NCBI GenBank assembly: GCA_006384855.1
Contig: VCJN01001955.1
Location: forward strand, 1 to 64,000
Length of the DNA stretch: 64,000 nt
Direction of reading: 5' to 3'
Origin: Tetraselmis striata
Lineage: Eukaryota; Chlorophyta; Chlorodendrophyceae; Chlorodendrales; Chlorodendraceae
Below the pieces are notes generated by a model. The model worked only from the letters and a program-made list of their open reading frames with translations, made no database searches and was not told where the DNA came from. Shown in pieces: positions 1 through 10,199 of the stretch. Within the stretch, counting starts at the first letter, position 1, and every line of letters starts with the position of its first letter. Both the position numbers and the translations under genes were made by a program.

Positions 1-803
1 AAGTCGGGGCGGTAGCGGCCGATGAGGTTGAGCCAGCGCTTGAAGTTGAATGCCAGCGCGAGGGCCTCCGCGAGGGAGAGCAGCCCGTGGTGCCTGCCAG
101 GAGAGGATAGCGGTGCCGCAGTCGGGTGAGATCGGCGCCCTGAATGCCGTCGCACTTAAAGTTGAACAAAAGGGGTGCATATACTATATGAATATGCACA
201 TGGTATAGGTGCAGCTATAGGTGTGTGTGATATTGGTAGACTCTATGCAGGAACAACGTTACCTTGCAGACTTTTGTTTGGGGGCAGGGATGCTCACCAG
301 TCCTTCCAAGAGCGCAGCCGGATCTGTGCCGCGCTGAAGAGCAGCAGCGGGCCAAGGATGGCCGAGGCGTACAGCGCCGCCGCAGGCACGATGCTGCCGC
401 CGGCATAAGGGTAGGACAGCGCGACATCGCCGGGCGGGATGTGGCGCGTCACCGGCTGCACCAGCCGCTGCGGCAGCGCCGACGCCGCGAGCAGCACCGC
501 TGCGGCCGCCCAGTCCCAGGCGTAGCCGTCCGCCAGGAACCAGTGGCGCGCCAGACGCGGCGGCGGCTTGACAGCCGATGCGGTGCGGCCGCGCTCGCTG
601 CGTGAAACGGGCGAGGCGCTGCTGGGCATGGAGGTGGCCGTGGCCGCCGGAGCCTGGCTGACCTCCTCCTCCGCCTCCACCTCCTCCTCATCCTCCTCGT
701 CCTCGTACTCGTCGACATCCTGCCTTACCGCCCTGTGGCCACCCTCGACACCGGGGGCCATCTGTCCTGTGAGGCCGGTGCTGACGGAGTAGGAGACAGA
801 CAT
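1..803 (-). CDS. Lipid phosphate phosphatase (PAP2 superfamily), 5' part, cut by the window edge
   Basis: Two exons are visible: 803-298 and 93-1, joined by a 204-nt intron (donor GTGAGC at 297, acceptor CAG at 94) that restores the frame as ...SWKDWHHGLLSLAEAL. PAP2 phosphatases are integral membrane enzymes that dephosphorylate phosphatidic acid and related lipid phosphates. Evidence seen: a cytosolic acidic N-terminus (a run of E/D near residues 32-48), then hydrophobic segments starting DWAAAAVLLAASALPQRLV, the PYAGGSIVP segment typical of plant and algal members, and NLIGRYRPDF, which matches the end of phosphatase motif 1 (KxxxxxxRP). The Lys usually found seven residues before RP is not at that spot; a Lys lies three residues further upstream. 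The remaining catalytic motifs (PSGH and SRxxxxxHxxxD) would lie beyond the left edge. The ATG at 803 is the first in frame. Confidence 0.72.
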
Positions 804-1690
804 GACTGCGCCGCCCTGCCCTCCTCGCCTAGATGCCTATGCTCAGCCTCACTGCCGCTGCTCCTGATGATAGCGCTACAAACCCCGCAAGGGACACCAG
901 GGGGGGGGGGGGGGTGGGGGGGGGGCACGTCAGCTGTCGTACTGCCATCGCGACCACATCCCTTCCATGAACAGTAAGTGTCAGGATTGGGGTGAGGATG
1001 CGTCTGGGTCCGTCCTCACCCCCCCCCCCCCCCCCCCGTGTTCTCTCTGCACCTCTCCATTCCATCCTCCCCCTCTGACTCTCCTTCGCCCTCCACTTCC
1101 CGGCCTATGCTTATATCTATCTAGTTATCTCCCCATCTTTGCCCCTATGTCTGTCTGTCTGTCTGTCGGCATGACCTTCTGCCCCTCCATCCCTCCCCCT
1201 CTGCACCCCATCAGCCTGCCGATCGCGGTGGGAAGGGCATGCGCGGGGGCCGCTGCTGCTGCTCCTCCCTCCCCGGGGGGCACCGCCGCCCGGAACGCAA
1301 ACCGCCCCTCACCCGGTGGAGCCGCAGCATGAGCCTTCCGTCGAGTGTCGTTGCTGATACTCTTAAGACGCCGCTGGTCTGCTGCCACTGCTCCGCAGCG
1401 CTGATCCGGCTGGGTTCCGAGCTAAGACCGCGCCGGCGTCAGCACCGGGAGGGCTACGCCCGGCCATGCGCGCGCGCGCTGTTGACTGCGTTTTGATATT
1501 AGATAGGCGACGACGACGGCGCCGATGTTTCGCCCCCGGAATAACGGCGCCGATATGATGCTGGATGATCCGGTCGCGTCGCGCGCGTGCGCAGATCGAG
1601 GGCGTCTGGGTAGTGAGTACTGTACCGTAGTAAGGCCATCGTAACTAGCAGATTTGTTGGTAGTAGTCGCTAAATAGTTTATAGCGAGTC
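804..1690. other. Gene-free stretch upstream of the phosphatase gene
   Basis: No ORF here looks like a protein. It holds a G run broken by one T (901-927), a C run (about 1021-1037) and pyrimidine-rich sequence. It would contain the phosphatase promoter and 5' UTR, but I cannot point to a specific site. Confidence 0.4.
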
Positions 1691-1705
1691 GCTATACTAT
1701 AGCAG

Positions 1706-1741
1706 TGCGCTTTTGTGGAAGCCCTGATGTAATAGAATTAT
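1706..1741 (+). mobile_element. 36-bp ultra-short LINE insertion with target-site duplication
   Basis: This is only the last 36 nt of LINE family 1: it matches the 3' ends at 31621-31661 and 6000-6030 (TTTTGTGRAAGCCC..ATGTAAT). It is flanked by an exact 15-bp direct repeat, GCTATACTATAGCAG, at 1691-1705 and 1742-1756. The TGTAA at 1728-1732 sits 9 nt from the 3' junction. The perfect flanking duplication makes this a real, extremely 5'-truncated insertion and not a chance match. Confidence 0.72.
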
Positions 1742-1763
1742 GCTATACTATAGCAGGTTTGAA

Positions 1764-4158
1764 TTTGTTTCACAAGGAACGTATGGTTTGCCGAAGAATG
1801 CGAGGTCTGGTTACAAGTTGTGAAAATCAGGAATTTGGAGGCATACAAATCCACAGCCAGGCGGGGGGGGGTTGGGCGGGCTGTGGTGCGCTCGATGGAG
1901 CGTGCCACAGCAAAGAAGAGTGACCGGTCGGTCCGCCGTGAAGGCAGGTAGTGGCCCTGACCGGCCCCCGCAATCCTGCGCGCGCACACGCGCGCTACGG
2001 GCGCCGTGCCAGGGCAATCTCGTACAGGTAGAGAAACCACATAAACTAGTTTAGAACATTTCACAAGGAACGTCTGGTTTGCCGACTAGAAAATGCCGGG
2101 CGCAGCAGGCCACGGGCGGGGGTCACGGGTGGGAATGTTGAAGGCGACGACAGGCCAGCGGGGTGCACCCATGGGAAGGCGGTCGCCAGTACGGCCAGGA
2201 ATGAAGAGGTCGTGGCGCGGCTTCCAGGAGCGCAGGTCAGAGCACATCTCCGAGAGGAGCTGGTACCAAGCCTTGTCAGGCCAATAGGGAACAATAACGA
2301 TGGCTGGGGCACCGCTGGATTCCAGTTTGGAGACAAGATCGCCGATGAGGTTCCATGGAGGGTTACACCAGTTACGTTCGCCACGCCACGCAGCGTCGGA
2401 GAGGCGCAGGGCGTCGACGGCCTCGCACCGCGGGTCACGCCAGCAGGCGTTGTGGCGGGGTAGGAGGGCGTTTTCAGCTGTCGCGAAGCGGTCGATGGTG
2501 CAGGCGCCCCATTTAGCAGTGAGCGAGGCGAATCGACGAGGGTTGAACTGCCAGTCGTCGCAGTCAACCTCCCGACTAAGGCGGTCAGCCCAGATATTCG
2601 CCGCATAACGGATGTAGCGCACGGGAAGGGTAATGCCGTGCGTGTCCATGAGGTACCATGCTTTGCGTACGTAGCTCAACCATGAGGCGCGGAGAGCGAG
2701 AAGTGAGGTGGGTGAGGACGCCGACAACCGCTTGGTTATCCTCGTGCAAGCGGATGTGACGGTTACGGAGCATGGGGAGGAAAGACTCAATAGCCAAGCG
2801 GACGGCTTTGAGCTCTTTGAGAGTAATGTGCGCAGTGCGGTCATCGTCGTACCAAAGCCCCCGAGCTTCATGGTGCTCGTTCAGAACGGCACCCCAACCG
2901 TATGACGAACTGTCAACGTGTAGGTATCGGTTTCGGGCGGTTAATGGGGCGGCCGTTGTGTTGGGCGGGCACGCCCACCCACCATTGCAGATCGCGTTCG
3001 AGCTGGCGGGTGAGCTTGACGCGGCCGGACCAAGAGTCGCGCGTCTTGAGCACATCATGCAGCTCACGGAGGTAGAAACGGGCAGGGGCGATGGCCAAGT
3101 AGAGAAACTGGCATTTTCCCGCGAGAGCGGCCAACTCGCGAGCTGGCAGCCACCAACGATTGCGTTTTGCTCGTTGGACTAGGCATTTGGCCGCACGAGC
3201 AATGCCAGCGAGTTTCTCAGCAGGCGCACGAAGAGTAGGCGACCCCGATGTGTCAATTTCTAACCCCAGGTGCACGAGCTTCTGGGTGGGCTCCCACACG
3301 CCTTTGTTGGGGTTGCGCAGCAGACCAAATCCCGAGAGGTGGCGTTCGATGTAGTCACGTTGCCAGATGGCCTCAGCCAGAGTCCGAGCTAGAAACAGGA
3401 AATTGTCCATGTAGGGTAACATGCGTCGGCCAAATCGGCGCCCGGGAATAGGTGTGCCGTCTGCTTCAGCTGGGTTACGACGCAATGCCCTAGCTAGTGA
3501 GGACGTTGGTGAATTGGCAGAAGTAATAGGGGGACAGAGACCAGCCCATGGGAAGGTCAGCCAGTCGGTACAGAGTGCCGCGGTAATCGACAGTGAAAAA
3601 GTCCATGTCCTCAGGGGCGATTCCAACCGCGTAAAACCCAACCTGCATGTCCAACTGCAACATGTAGTCCCCAGGGCGCGCCATAGTGCGCAAGTATGAA
3701 AGCGTCTCAAACGAAAGATCGCGCGTCTCGCAATAGCGGTTCAGGGGGCGAAGGTCAATGATGAGCCTCCATTTGTTTGTTCCAGGCTTAGGAACCAAGA
3801 ATAACCGAGACACCCATTTTGCGCAATAGCCTCGCTCTCAGGCCCCAACGGCCAGGAAGCGAGCCAATTCACCGTCCATAAACTCCAATTGGGCAGGAGT
3901 AGCATCCCCCATTGACACCCCATGATGAAAAGAAGGTGGGGCAAGCCCGTCCAAGGGATTTCCAAGAAAGGAACGCATACACCTTTGGAGATCTAGTTGC
4001 TTGAGAACACTGCGATTCGCACCAGTTGCCGAGATTTCGACGGACGCGATGTCTCATAAAGGGGGAGTCGGGAGTACAGGAAATTGGCGCGATGGATGTC
4101 GCGAGGGGGGCGAGCAGAGCGCCCTGTCGCTCTGCTAGCCCTCTCCGCTGGGTCGATC
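1764..4158 (-). mobile_element. Truncated YR-type retroelement RT unit (copy 1)
   Basis: On the minus strand this copy carries RT, RNase H and a methyltransferase-like domain followed by the 3' half of the split direct repeats: B1 (about 2058-2084), A2 (about 1879-2055, ending in the palindrome TAAACTAGTTTA at 2042-2053) and B2 (about 1764-1794). It is closely related over its whole length to the copy at 32032-34400. The 5' side is lost: similarity to the other copy stops at about 4158, where LINE sequence of opposite orientation begins, so A1 is missing. Confidence 0.75.
2086..3965 (-). pseudogene. DIRS/Ngaro-like RT - RNase H - methyltransferase-like polyprotein, degenerate (copy 1)
   Basis: Several overlapping minus-strand frames together make one decayed polyprotein. 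RT: VPKPGTNKWRLIIDLRPLN near 3790-3735, LDMQVGFYAV (motif A), LPMGWSLSPYYF (motif B) and YMDN at 3402-3413, where YxDD is expected, so one catalytic Asp is replaced. RNase H follows with HVDSSSYGWGAV, LKELKAVRLAIES and LHEDNQAVVGVL. The C-terminal part has DRFATAENALLPRHNA and the motif NPPW (2353-2364), resembling the adenine methyltransferase-like domain of DIRS-type elements. Frame changes between these blocks and the YMDN motif mean it cannot be active as it stands. Whether the NPPW domain is catalytic is not known. Confidence 0.78.
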
Positions 4159-4159
4159 C

Positions 4160-6034
4160 GAGGGGCATGGCGACACTATTACTTACGTCTTTCCTCGAAG
4201 ATGCAGACGCCGCCGCAGTTTCAACACTTGCCGGCATATGGGGTGTTAGCCCCGACCTCTTGGATACGCCCTCTATGCGCACGCAGTTGTCCCTCCCGGT
4301 CCAATTTGGGGGCCTCGGCATCGGCGATAATGTGGTTATAGCATATGCCTCCCACATCGGCGCTGCCGCCCTCGTGGTTGGCCAAGCTGTGATTTTCCTC
4401 CGTGCTCAACACGCCACCCTGAGCGACGCCGGCGCGTTCTTTTCCGACCCGTCCGGCGTATCCAACCCTCATAGCCTCTACCTTGTTGGGGCGTCCTCGA
4501 TCCACCAGGCTTTGGCCACCCCAACGTTGGAGCCCGATGCCGGCGCCAACGCGTCGGCGCCGATGTGGGCTGTTGAGCTTCGCGCCGCTCATACCCGTGT
4601 CGTTGACGAGTGTGGAGACGCGGTGCTCGAGGATCTAGCGGGGCCGTTGGCCTCTGCCCTAAAGTTGCTCCCCTCCAAGCGCTCCCACGTTGCCCGTGCC
4701 GGCTGCTCGGCCGCCGGGGCTGAGCCGGCGTCTGCGATGCGCTCGGCGGCCGACCTCCAAGCTATCCCGCATTACTCGGACTTCCCCTTGCACTCCATGC
4801 GGAAAGTACAGGAAACCCTGAGCCACCGCATTCACACGGTCCGTTTCGCAAAGCTTGCTGCGCGTATGCCTACAAGCGGCCCTAACAGCAACCGCTTCCG
4901 AGGCCGCCTCTTACGCGCTGCGACAGCGTTCCCGGTGACTGATCCTCCATGTGAGGGTCGCCTTTATGAAGTCCGTGACCGTTCCCCTCAGTACTACGAT
5001 TCCATGTTCCGCGTTGCCGCTTGCCGCCCATTTGGCCTCCCGGCGGCTCCTGTCCTCTCCCTTGGCGAGCCATGCCCTTGTGCTTTTTGCTCCTTCTCGG
5101 TACAAGGTATGCCGGCCCGTTTTGAGGATGCTGGCATGGATTTCACTCCAACTTGGGCGGTCGCATACGCTGATCACTTGGCACGTTGCTTTGGGGGCGA
5201 CTCCAATCACGCCGCACACGAGTGGGCGGCACATGGCCTTTCCGACATTTGCCATGACGCGGAGTCCGCGCTGGGCGTGGGTGCCCAGATCCTCACGGAC
5301 CCGTCGGTGCTTGTTTCTTTTCCGAAGGGCAGCGACGGCCGGCCGGCCGATGTTGGGCTTTTTGGGTATGGCGGTATCCGCGGGAACACGGTTGCTGTCG
5401 ATACCACCATTGCACCTATCCTCGGCGTGTCAAGCTCGGATCCAACGACTGCTTTGCGGGCTGCAGAGCGCCACAAAATCCAAAAGTATGACGAGGGTGT
5501 CCGAAACGCCGCCGGCATGCTTCGCTTTGATCCTTTCGCCGTTTCCGAGTTTGGCTCGCAGGCCCCACACGCCGAGGCTTTCTTGGTGGAGCTCGCGAAA
5601 GCTAGCCACACACACACTGGCCAAAAAATCGGCCAGCTCTTGTCTGCGTGGCGCCGCCGTTTCTCCTTAGTTGCTCATCAACATGGCACATGCAGACAAC
5701 GTTCTTGGCGGGGTCGCGGCCGCGCGTGTGGCACGTGATGGTGCTTCAGCGCCTGCGTCGCGTCGCTCGTCGGCATGTGTTGCTAAATATGACCCGCGTC
5801 ATTGGCTACAAGCGTCCTCGCCGCGGCTGATAGCCTACCCCGGGGCGGGGGTCCCTTTGGTACCTGGCATTTAAGCGACTTCGTGGTTCCCTTGGCTCCT
5901 TCATTCTTGGTTCTTGGCTCCATGTCCTCCTGCTCGACCTTGGTTTCAGGCTTATGTCTCTCTTTTGCCGGCAACCGTTCATAGTTGCTGTTTGTAGTGC
6001 GCATTTGTGAAAGCCATGATGTAATATAAAAAGA
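4160..6034 (+). mobile_element. LINE family 1, 5'-truncated copy joined to the RT unit
   Basis: The last about 1.6 kb of coding sequence and the 3' UTR of a non-LTR retrotransposon. It matches 54290-55931 (plus) and the minus-strand copy at 12806-15100. The 3' UTR ends with the family signature and TGTAA at 6020-6024, followed by A-rich sequence. The 5' end abuts the truncated retroelement unit of opposite orientation at about 4158. I found no target duplication. Confidence 0.75.
4165..5738 (+). pseudogene. LINE family 1 C-terminal region with CCHC knuckle and putative PD-(D/E)xK endonuclease
   Basis: A long open frame (open from 4026) whose first about 46 codons are antisense retroelement sequence, so its start is accidental. 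From about residue 50 on it is the LINE C-terminus. Visible: the post-RT block LSLPVQFGGLGIGD, a CCHC knuckle CPCAFC...HLARC, then RPADVGLFGYGG...VDTTIAP and a downstream KIQKY. The order R, (P)AD, D, K resembles the restriction-like endonuclease found at the C-terminus of R2-type LINEs; that assignment is by motif pattern only. The RT domain itself is missing. The last 15-20 residues are frameshifted relative to the 54-56 kb copy. Confidence 0.62.
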
Positions 6035-6600
6035 TATAAAATCAAAATTATTAAGATCAGAAAAGAACAAAGATCAAAACTGACAAAATATAGAGACAAG
6101 CCCAGTTGAATCGGCCCTATTGCGGGTACCGGCAGAGGGCGGTGATCCATCCCTGTACCCTCACCAAGGATCCTCACCACTCTAAGGATCTTTACGGCCA
6201 AGACCTTCTGCAGCTGGCTCATGTAGCTAAACTAAGGATCTTTAACGTTCTTTATAGTAGTCGCTACTACTGGTAGCGCGACCGTATTGGTCCACGCGTG
6301 ATGACGGCGCTGCGTCCGGCCGGCTCCGGGCGGGATCAGTCGTCCATCGGGACGACCGGTCCGGTCGGGTCCGGATGCTGACTATATGCGACGGCGATGG
6401 TTCCAGCAGCAACTGCGCGACAGCAAGTTGTGATCAGTCATCCAAGTCGCTCGTGTGCTTGATGTGCTCCATACGGCAGCTACCGGCGACTCGAACACGC
6501 TCATACACCAGCCTGTCATCGCCGGCTGAGGCTTGCAGTGGCGTGTTGCTCCCCCACCCCCCTCCCAACCCGGCTCTATCCCCCTCAGCAGCGCGCCACC

Positions 6601-9396
6601 ATGCCGCAGCGCGTCTTTTTGGACATCGACATCGGCGACGCCGCCGCGTACGTCTCGGCTTCCGCCGCCTATGGCCGGGCGACCGCCTTTCTCGCGGAGG
6701 TGGGCGCACAGGTAAGGGATGCGGGGGTCGCTCGACCCTGAGGGTGAACGGGAGTTGGGATCGCCTACCTGTCCGGGCAGTCGATTTGGTACGCCGCTGG
6801 GCAACTACATTGCTTCAGCGCACACAGACAAAGGGCGCTGATCCCCCCCTCCCCCGTCCCCCCCGGGCTGCCGCCTACGTCCCCCTCTCCCCCTTCCCAC
6901 TCCCCTTCCCGTCGCTTGTGTTTGCAGTTCGGCCTATCTGGCAGGGTGAACGCGCTAAGCGATGAGCAGAAAGAGATCCTCAGCGACGCGTACGCCGCCG
7001 ATCCTAGCTGGTCCGCCAAGGTAGGACCGCCGGCGGCTGTAGTGGCGCGCCCTGGGCGACTGGGGCCTGCCACCGGGAGTGAATGGTGGTGGGACAGGTG
7101 CTGCCTTGGGCACTGAGGGAAGAAAGAGGCGGACGGGGAAGGGGCTGAGCAACGTTGGATGGGCGCGCCGGAGGCAGGGGGAGCTGCAGACGTGGGAGCC
7201 GATGTCGCTGCGAGCAGGGCGTATCGTGGTGGAGCTACGCGACGACGTGCGCCCCGTTCCACCCCGCCACCCCATCCCAGCACCACAGCCTCCAGTCTTG
7301 CTCTGGGGGGGCTCTTCCATGCCCTCAGCGGCCGCCGCGGCGCTATCCCGATCCCTCACCAGCCCTCTGCCCGCCTGCATGTGTGCCTGTCAGGTTCCCA
7401 AAACGGCAGACAACTTCAAATGTCTATGCACGGGCGAGAAGGGCAACGGAAAGTCGAGCGGCAAGCCGCTGCACTACAAGGCGACCCTCCCCCCCAGCCC
7501 CCAACCCCACCTCACACACCACCATGCCATGCACTGTGCGGCTGCCCCCGTCGCGGAACGCCCCACAACTGCATGCAGCGCGTAGCCGATGAGCCACAAT
7601 GAGTCAGGCTGGGGCTGCGTTGGAGGCTGATGCGCCATGTTTGGCCTTGTAGGGCTGCCGATTCCATCGCATCGTGAAGGGCTTTGTGTGCCAGGGTGGG
7701 GACATCGTGAAGGGTGCGCATGCCTCCCTCTTTTTTTACCCTGACACTCGTGTACACATGGAGGGAAAGACACAGGGTGCAAGGGGGGGGGGAGGGTTCA
7801 TCCCTGGCTGGGTGGACGACCGGGCTTTGCATCAATCATGGTGAGCTAATCATCCATACTTTGACCTTTCCGAAAATTTAAGATCGATACTTTGATCTCT
7901 GGATCTGGTCTAACAATGCAGGGAGCTCACTCACACTGCAGTTATCGATGCGTCTCGCAAGATACGTGCTTAATTTCGATACACTGATTAATTCATGCGA
8001 AGTCACATCATGCACGGATCAACCATGTCGAAAGGCATCGGCCGCATCCATGCTTGCTGGTTGATTCAAGCAACCACCAAAGAATCAAGATCACTGAACC
8101 TAATAACCTGGAGGCTTAAAGACCGCGGAGAAGTGCATGTGTTAGGATCGATTCGTTTATCTGACCGTGAACCGCTCCATGCATCCGATCTTGCTGCCTG
8201 ATCGATTATCTATGCGAAATGGCGGATGTGTATTAGTGGGCATTATTGTTGGAGGGCTGCGCAAGGGGCAATGTGCAAGCGGCGCACAGCAGGCATAGGG
8301 CCATCCAGCTGGGAGGGTGTGGGGCCTTTGGGATGAGAGTAGGAGCAGCTTGACCCGCTTGACACGCTGCAGGCGACGGCTCCGCGGGTGATAGCATCTA
8401 CAACGGCAAGTTCAACGACGAGAAGCCGGGCCTCAAGGGGAAGCACGACCGCGTCGGCGTCGTCTCGATGGCCAACTCAGGGAAAAACTCCAATACTTCC
8501 CAGGTGACCCTCCCCCTTCCCCCCTGATGCCGGTCCGCACCTGCTTTCCTTCACCTCCGCCCGCCCTGACTGAGTCGCCGCTCGCCGCGCAGTTTTACTT
8601 TACACTGGCGCCGAACCCCAAAATGGATGGCGAGCCCCTTTCCCCCCCATCCGCCCACTTCCCCCCTTCCCCCGCCCGCTTGCCCACCTCCTCGATACTG
8701 GCCACCTGCGCAGCGTCAGAGGCTGCAGTCGTGCGCGTGATCTTTGCGCCCATGTCTGTGCAGGAAAGCACGTGGTGTTTGGGCAGGTTGTGGAGGGGTT
8801 GGAGGTTTTGGACCGCATCGGTGCGGTGTCGCCAGTCCCTATCCCCCCCACCCCCCCCCCCCTCCCCTTTCGCGCCGTTCACATCCACCCCCGTGGCTGC
8901 ATGCGTGCCTATCTACTTTTACCCCTGGGGGCAATTCTCTGTATTACAGCATGCGTGCCTGGTGTTTGGCGTTTTGTTTTTAATCTCGCAACTCGTGAAT
9001 TTCTGCGCTATTGACATGTGCTGAAACCTGGACTTCCTCTATTCCTCCTCATCTAGCTCAATAGACACCAAGGCACATAAACGTTGAAATATCCCTCTGC
9101 ACACTGTCCACCCTTGTATCTTTCCAGATTTAGCGCGTGTTTTGTATTCATGAAGGATGCCCGGTGCCCATAGATGTGCGGCCGGGGGTGTGTTGCCATG
9201 AGAGCCACGCGTAAATCCCGGTGACGCATGCTGTGAGAGTCCCACTATTGGCGCCATGGCTGCTGGCTTGCCTCTGTTAAAATCGATGCATAATGAGGGG
9301 TGGCGCTGCTGCCGGCCGTGCGCAGATACGGAGGCGGCATCCGAGGACGGCGTGCCCATCATGGACGTCACCATCGCGGACTGTGGGCTGTTGTAA
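6601..9396 (+). CDS. Divergent cyclophilin-type peptidyl-prolyl cis-trans isomerase, nine exons, complete
   Basis: Exons: 6601-6711, 6928-7020, 7190-7246, 7394-7480, 7653-7713, 8373-8503, 8593-8629, 8764-8820, 9326-9396; 234 residues, phase-consistent throughout. Cyclophilins isomerise Xaa-Pro bonds. The fold is clear: [95 protein letters not shown]. Relative to human CypA the catalytic Arg (R122), Phe60 (F127), Gln63 (Q130) and His126 (H195) are kept, but Met61 is V128, Phe113 is Y182, Trp121 is K190 and Leu122 is M191. Loss of the Trp predicts weak cyclosporin binding. About 65 residues (roughly 10-74) are inserted between strands 1 and 2. The ATG has a GCCACCATGC context. There is no targeting sequence, so probably cytosolic or nuclear. 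Introns 4 and 7 begin with GC instead of GT. Confidence 0.9.
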
Positions 9397-10199
9397 GGGG
9401 GAGATGACTCCTCTGTCCCCGGCGCCACACCTACGTCCTCTGGTGGTGGCTTCTCCGAGGGTCGGCGCGCCTGGCTCTGCTGCTCGGAGTCGGAAGCGCC
9501 CGTACTGGCAGCTGCCATCACTCCTAGCCTAATTACCCCACTGCTGAAATAACGGCCGTCCAATGTATGAGTCGCGAGCATGCGCCTCGCAAGCAAGTGA
9601 GCCATATCCTATATATCGACCTGTCATGGCGCTTCAAGGCTCTGTATAACATATGTCTGGACATCTTGTGCTAAGTTGCTGCTCTCCTGAGTAAGCCAGG
9701 ATCTTGCACTGGGACCATCAGCAGCAGCGAAATGGGTCTTACTACCCCCTATCTGCCTTAGTATAGCAGCTGGTATTTCGACCCCCCCCCCCCCCCCCCC
9801 ACACACACACACATACACACACACCTTCCTCCCATCCCCCTTTCCCCTTCATGGCTTGAGAAGACACAGCCCCAGGCGGAAAATAGGGGGTTCGCTTGTT
9901 ATTATCACCAGGCGCGGATATACCAGGAATGCTCAAAGGTACCAAACTTAGATTGTAGGAGCCCTCACAAACGGCTGATAACTCGCATAACTCCCACATG
10001 ATGCCCAGTAACAATAATATCCGGGGTATAACTTCCATAGATCCATGTCACCCGTATAATTACTTTATTTATTAGTTCAGGACCATCTAGGCGGCGGTGT
10101 GGTATATGTAGTGACTACGGTGCCCACTATTGCAGGTATATGGTAGTCTTGCCCCTCCCCCCCCCCCCCCCCCCCCCCACACCCCCGTTTCATAGTGCT
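9397..10199. other. Intergenic stretch with a poly-C run and CA repeat
   Basis: Downstream of the cyclophilin stop. It holds a C run (about 9782-9800) running into a CA repeat (9801-9823) and a second C run (about 10159-10178). No convincing ORF or RNA gene is seen. Confidence 0.4.
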
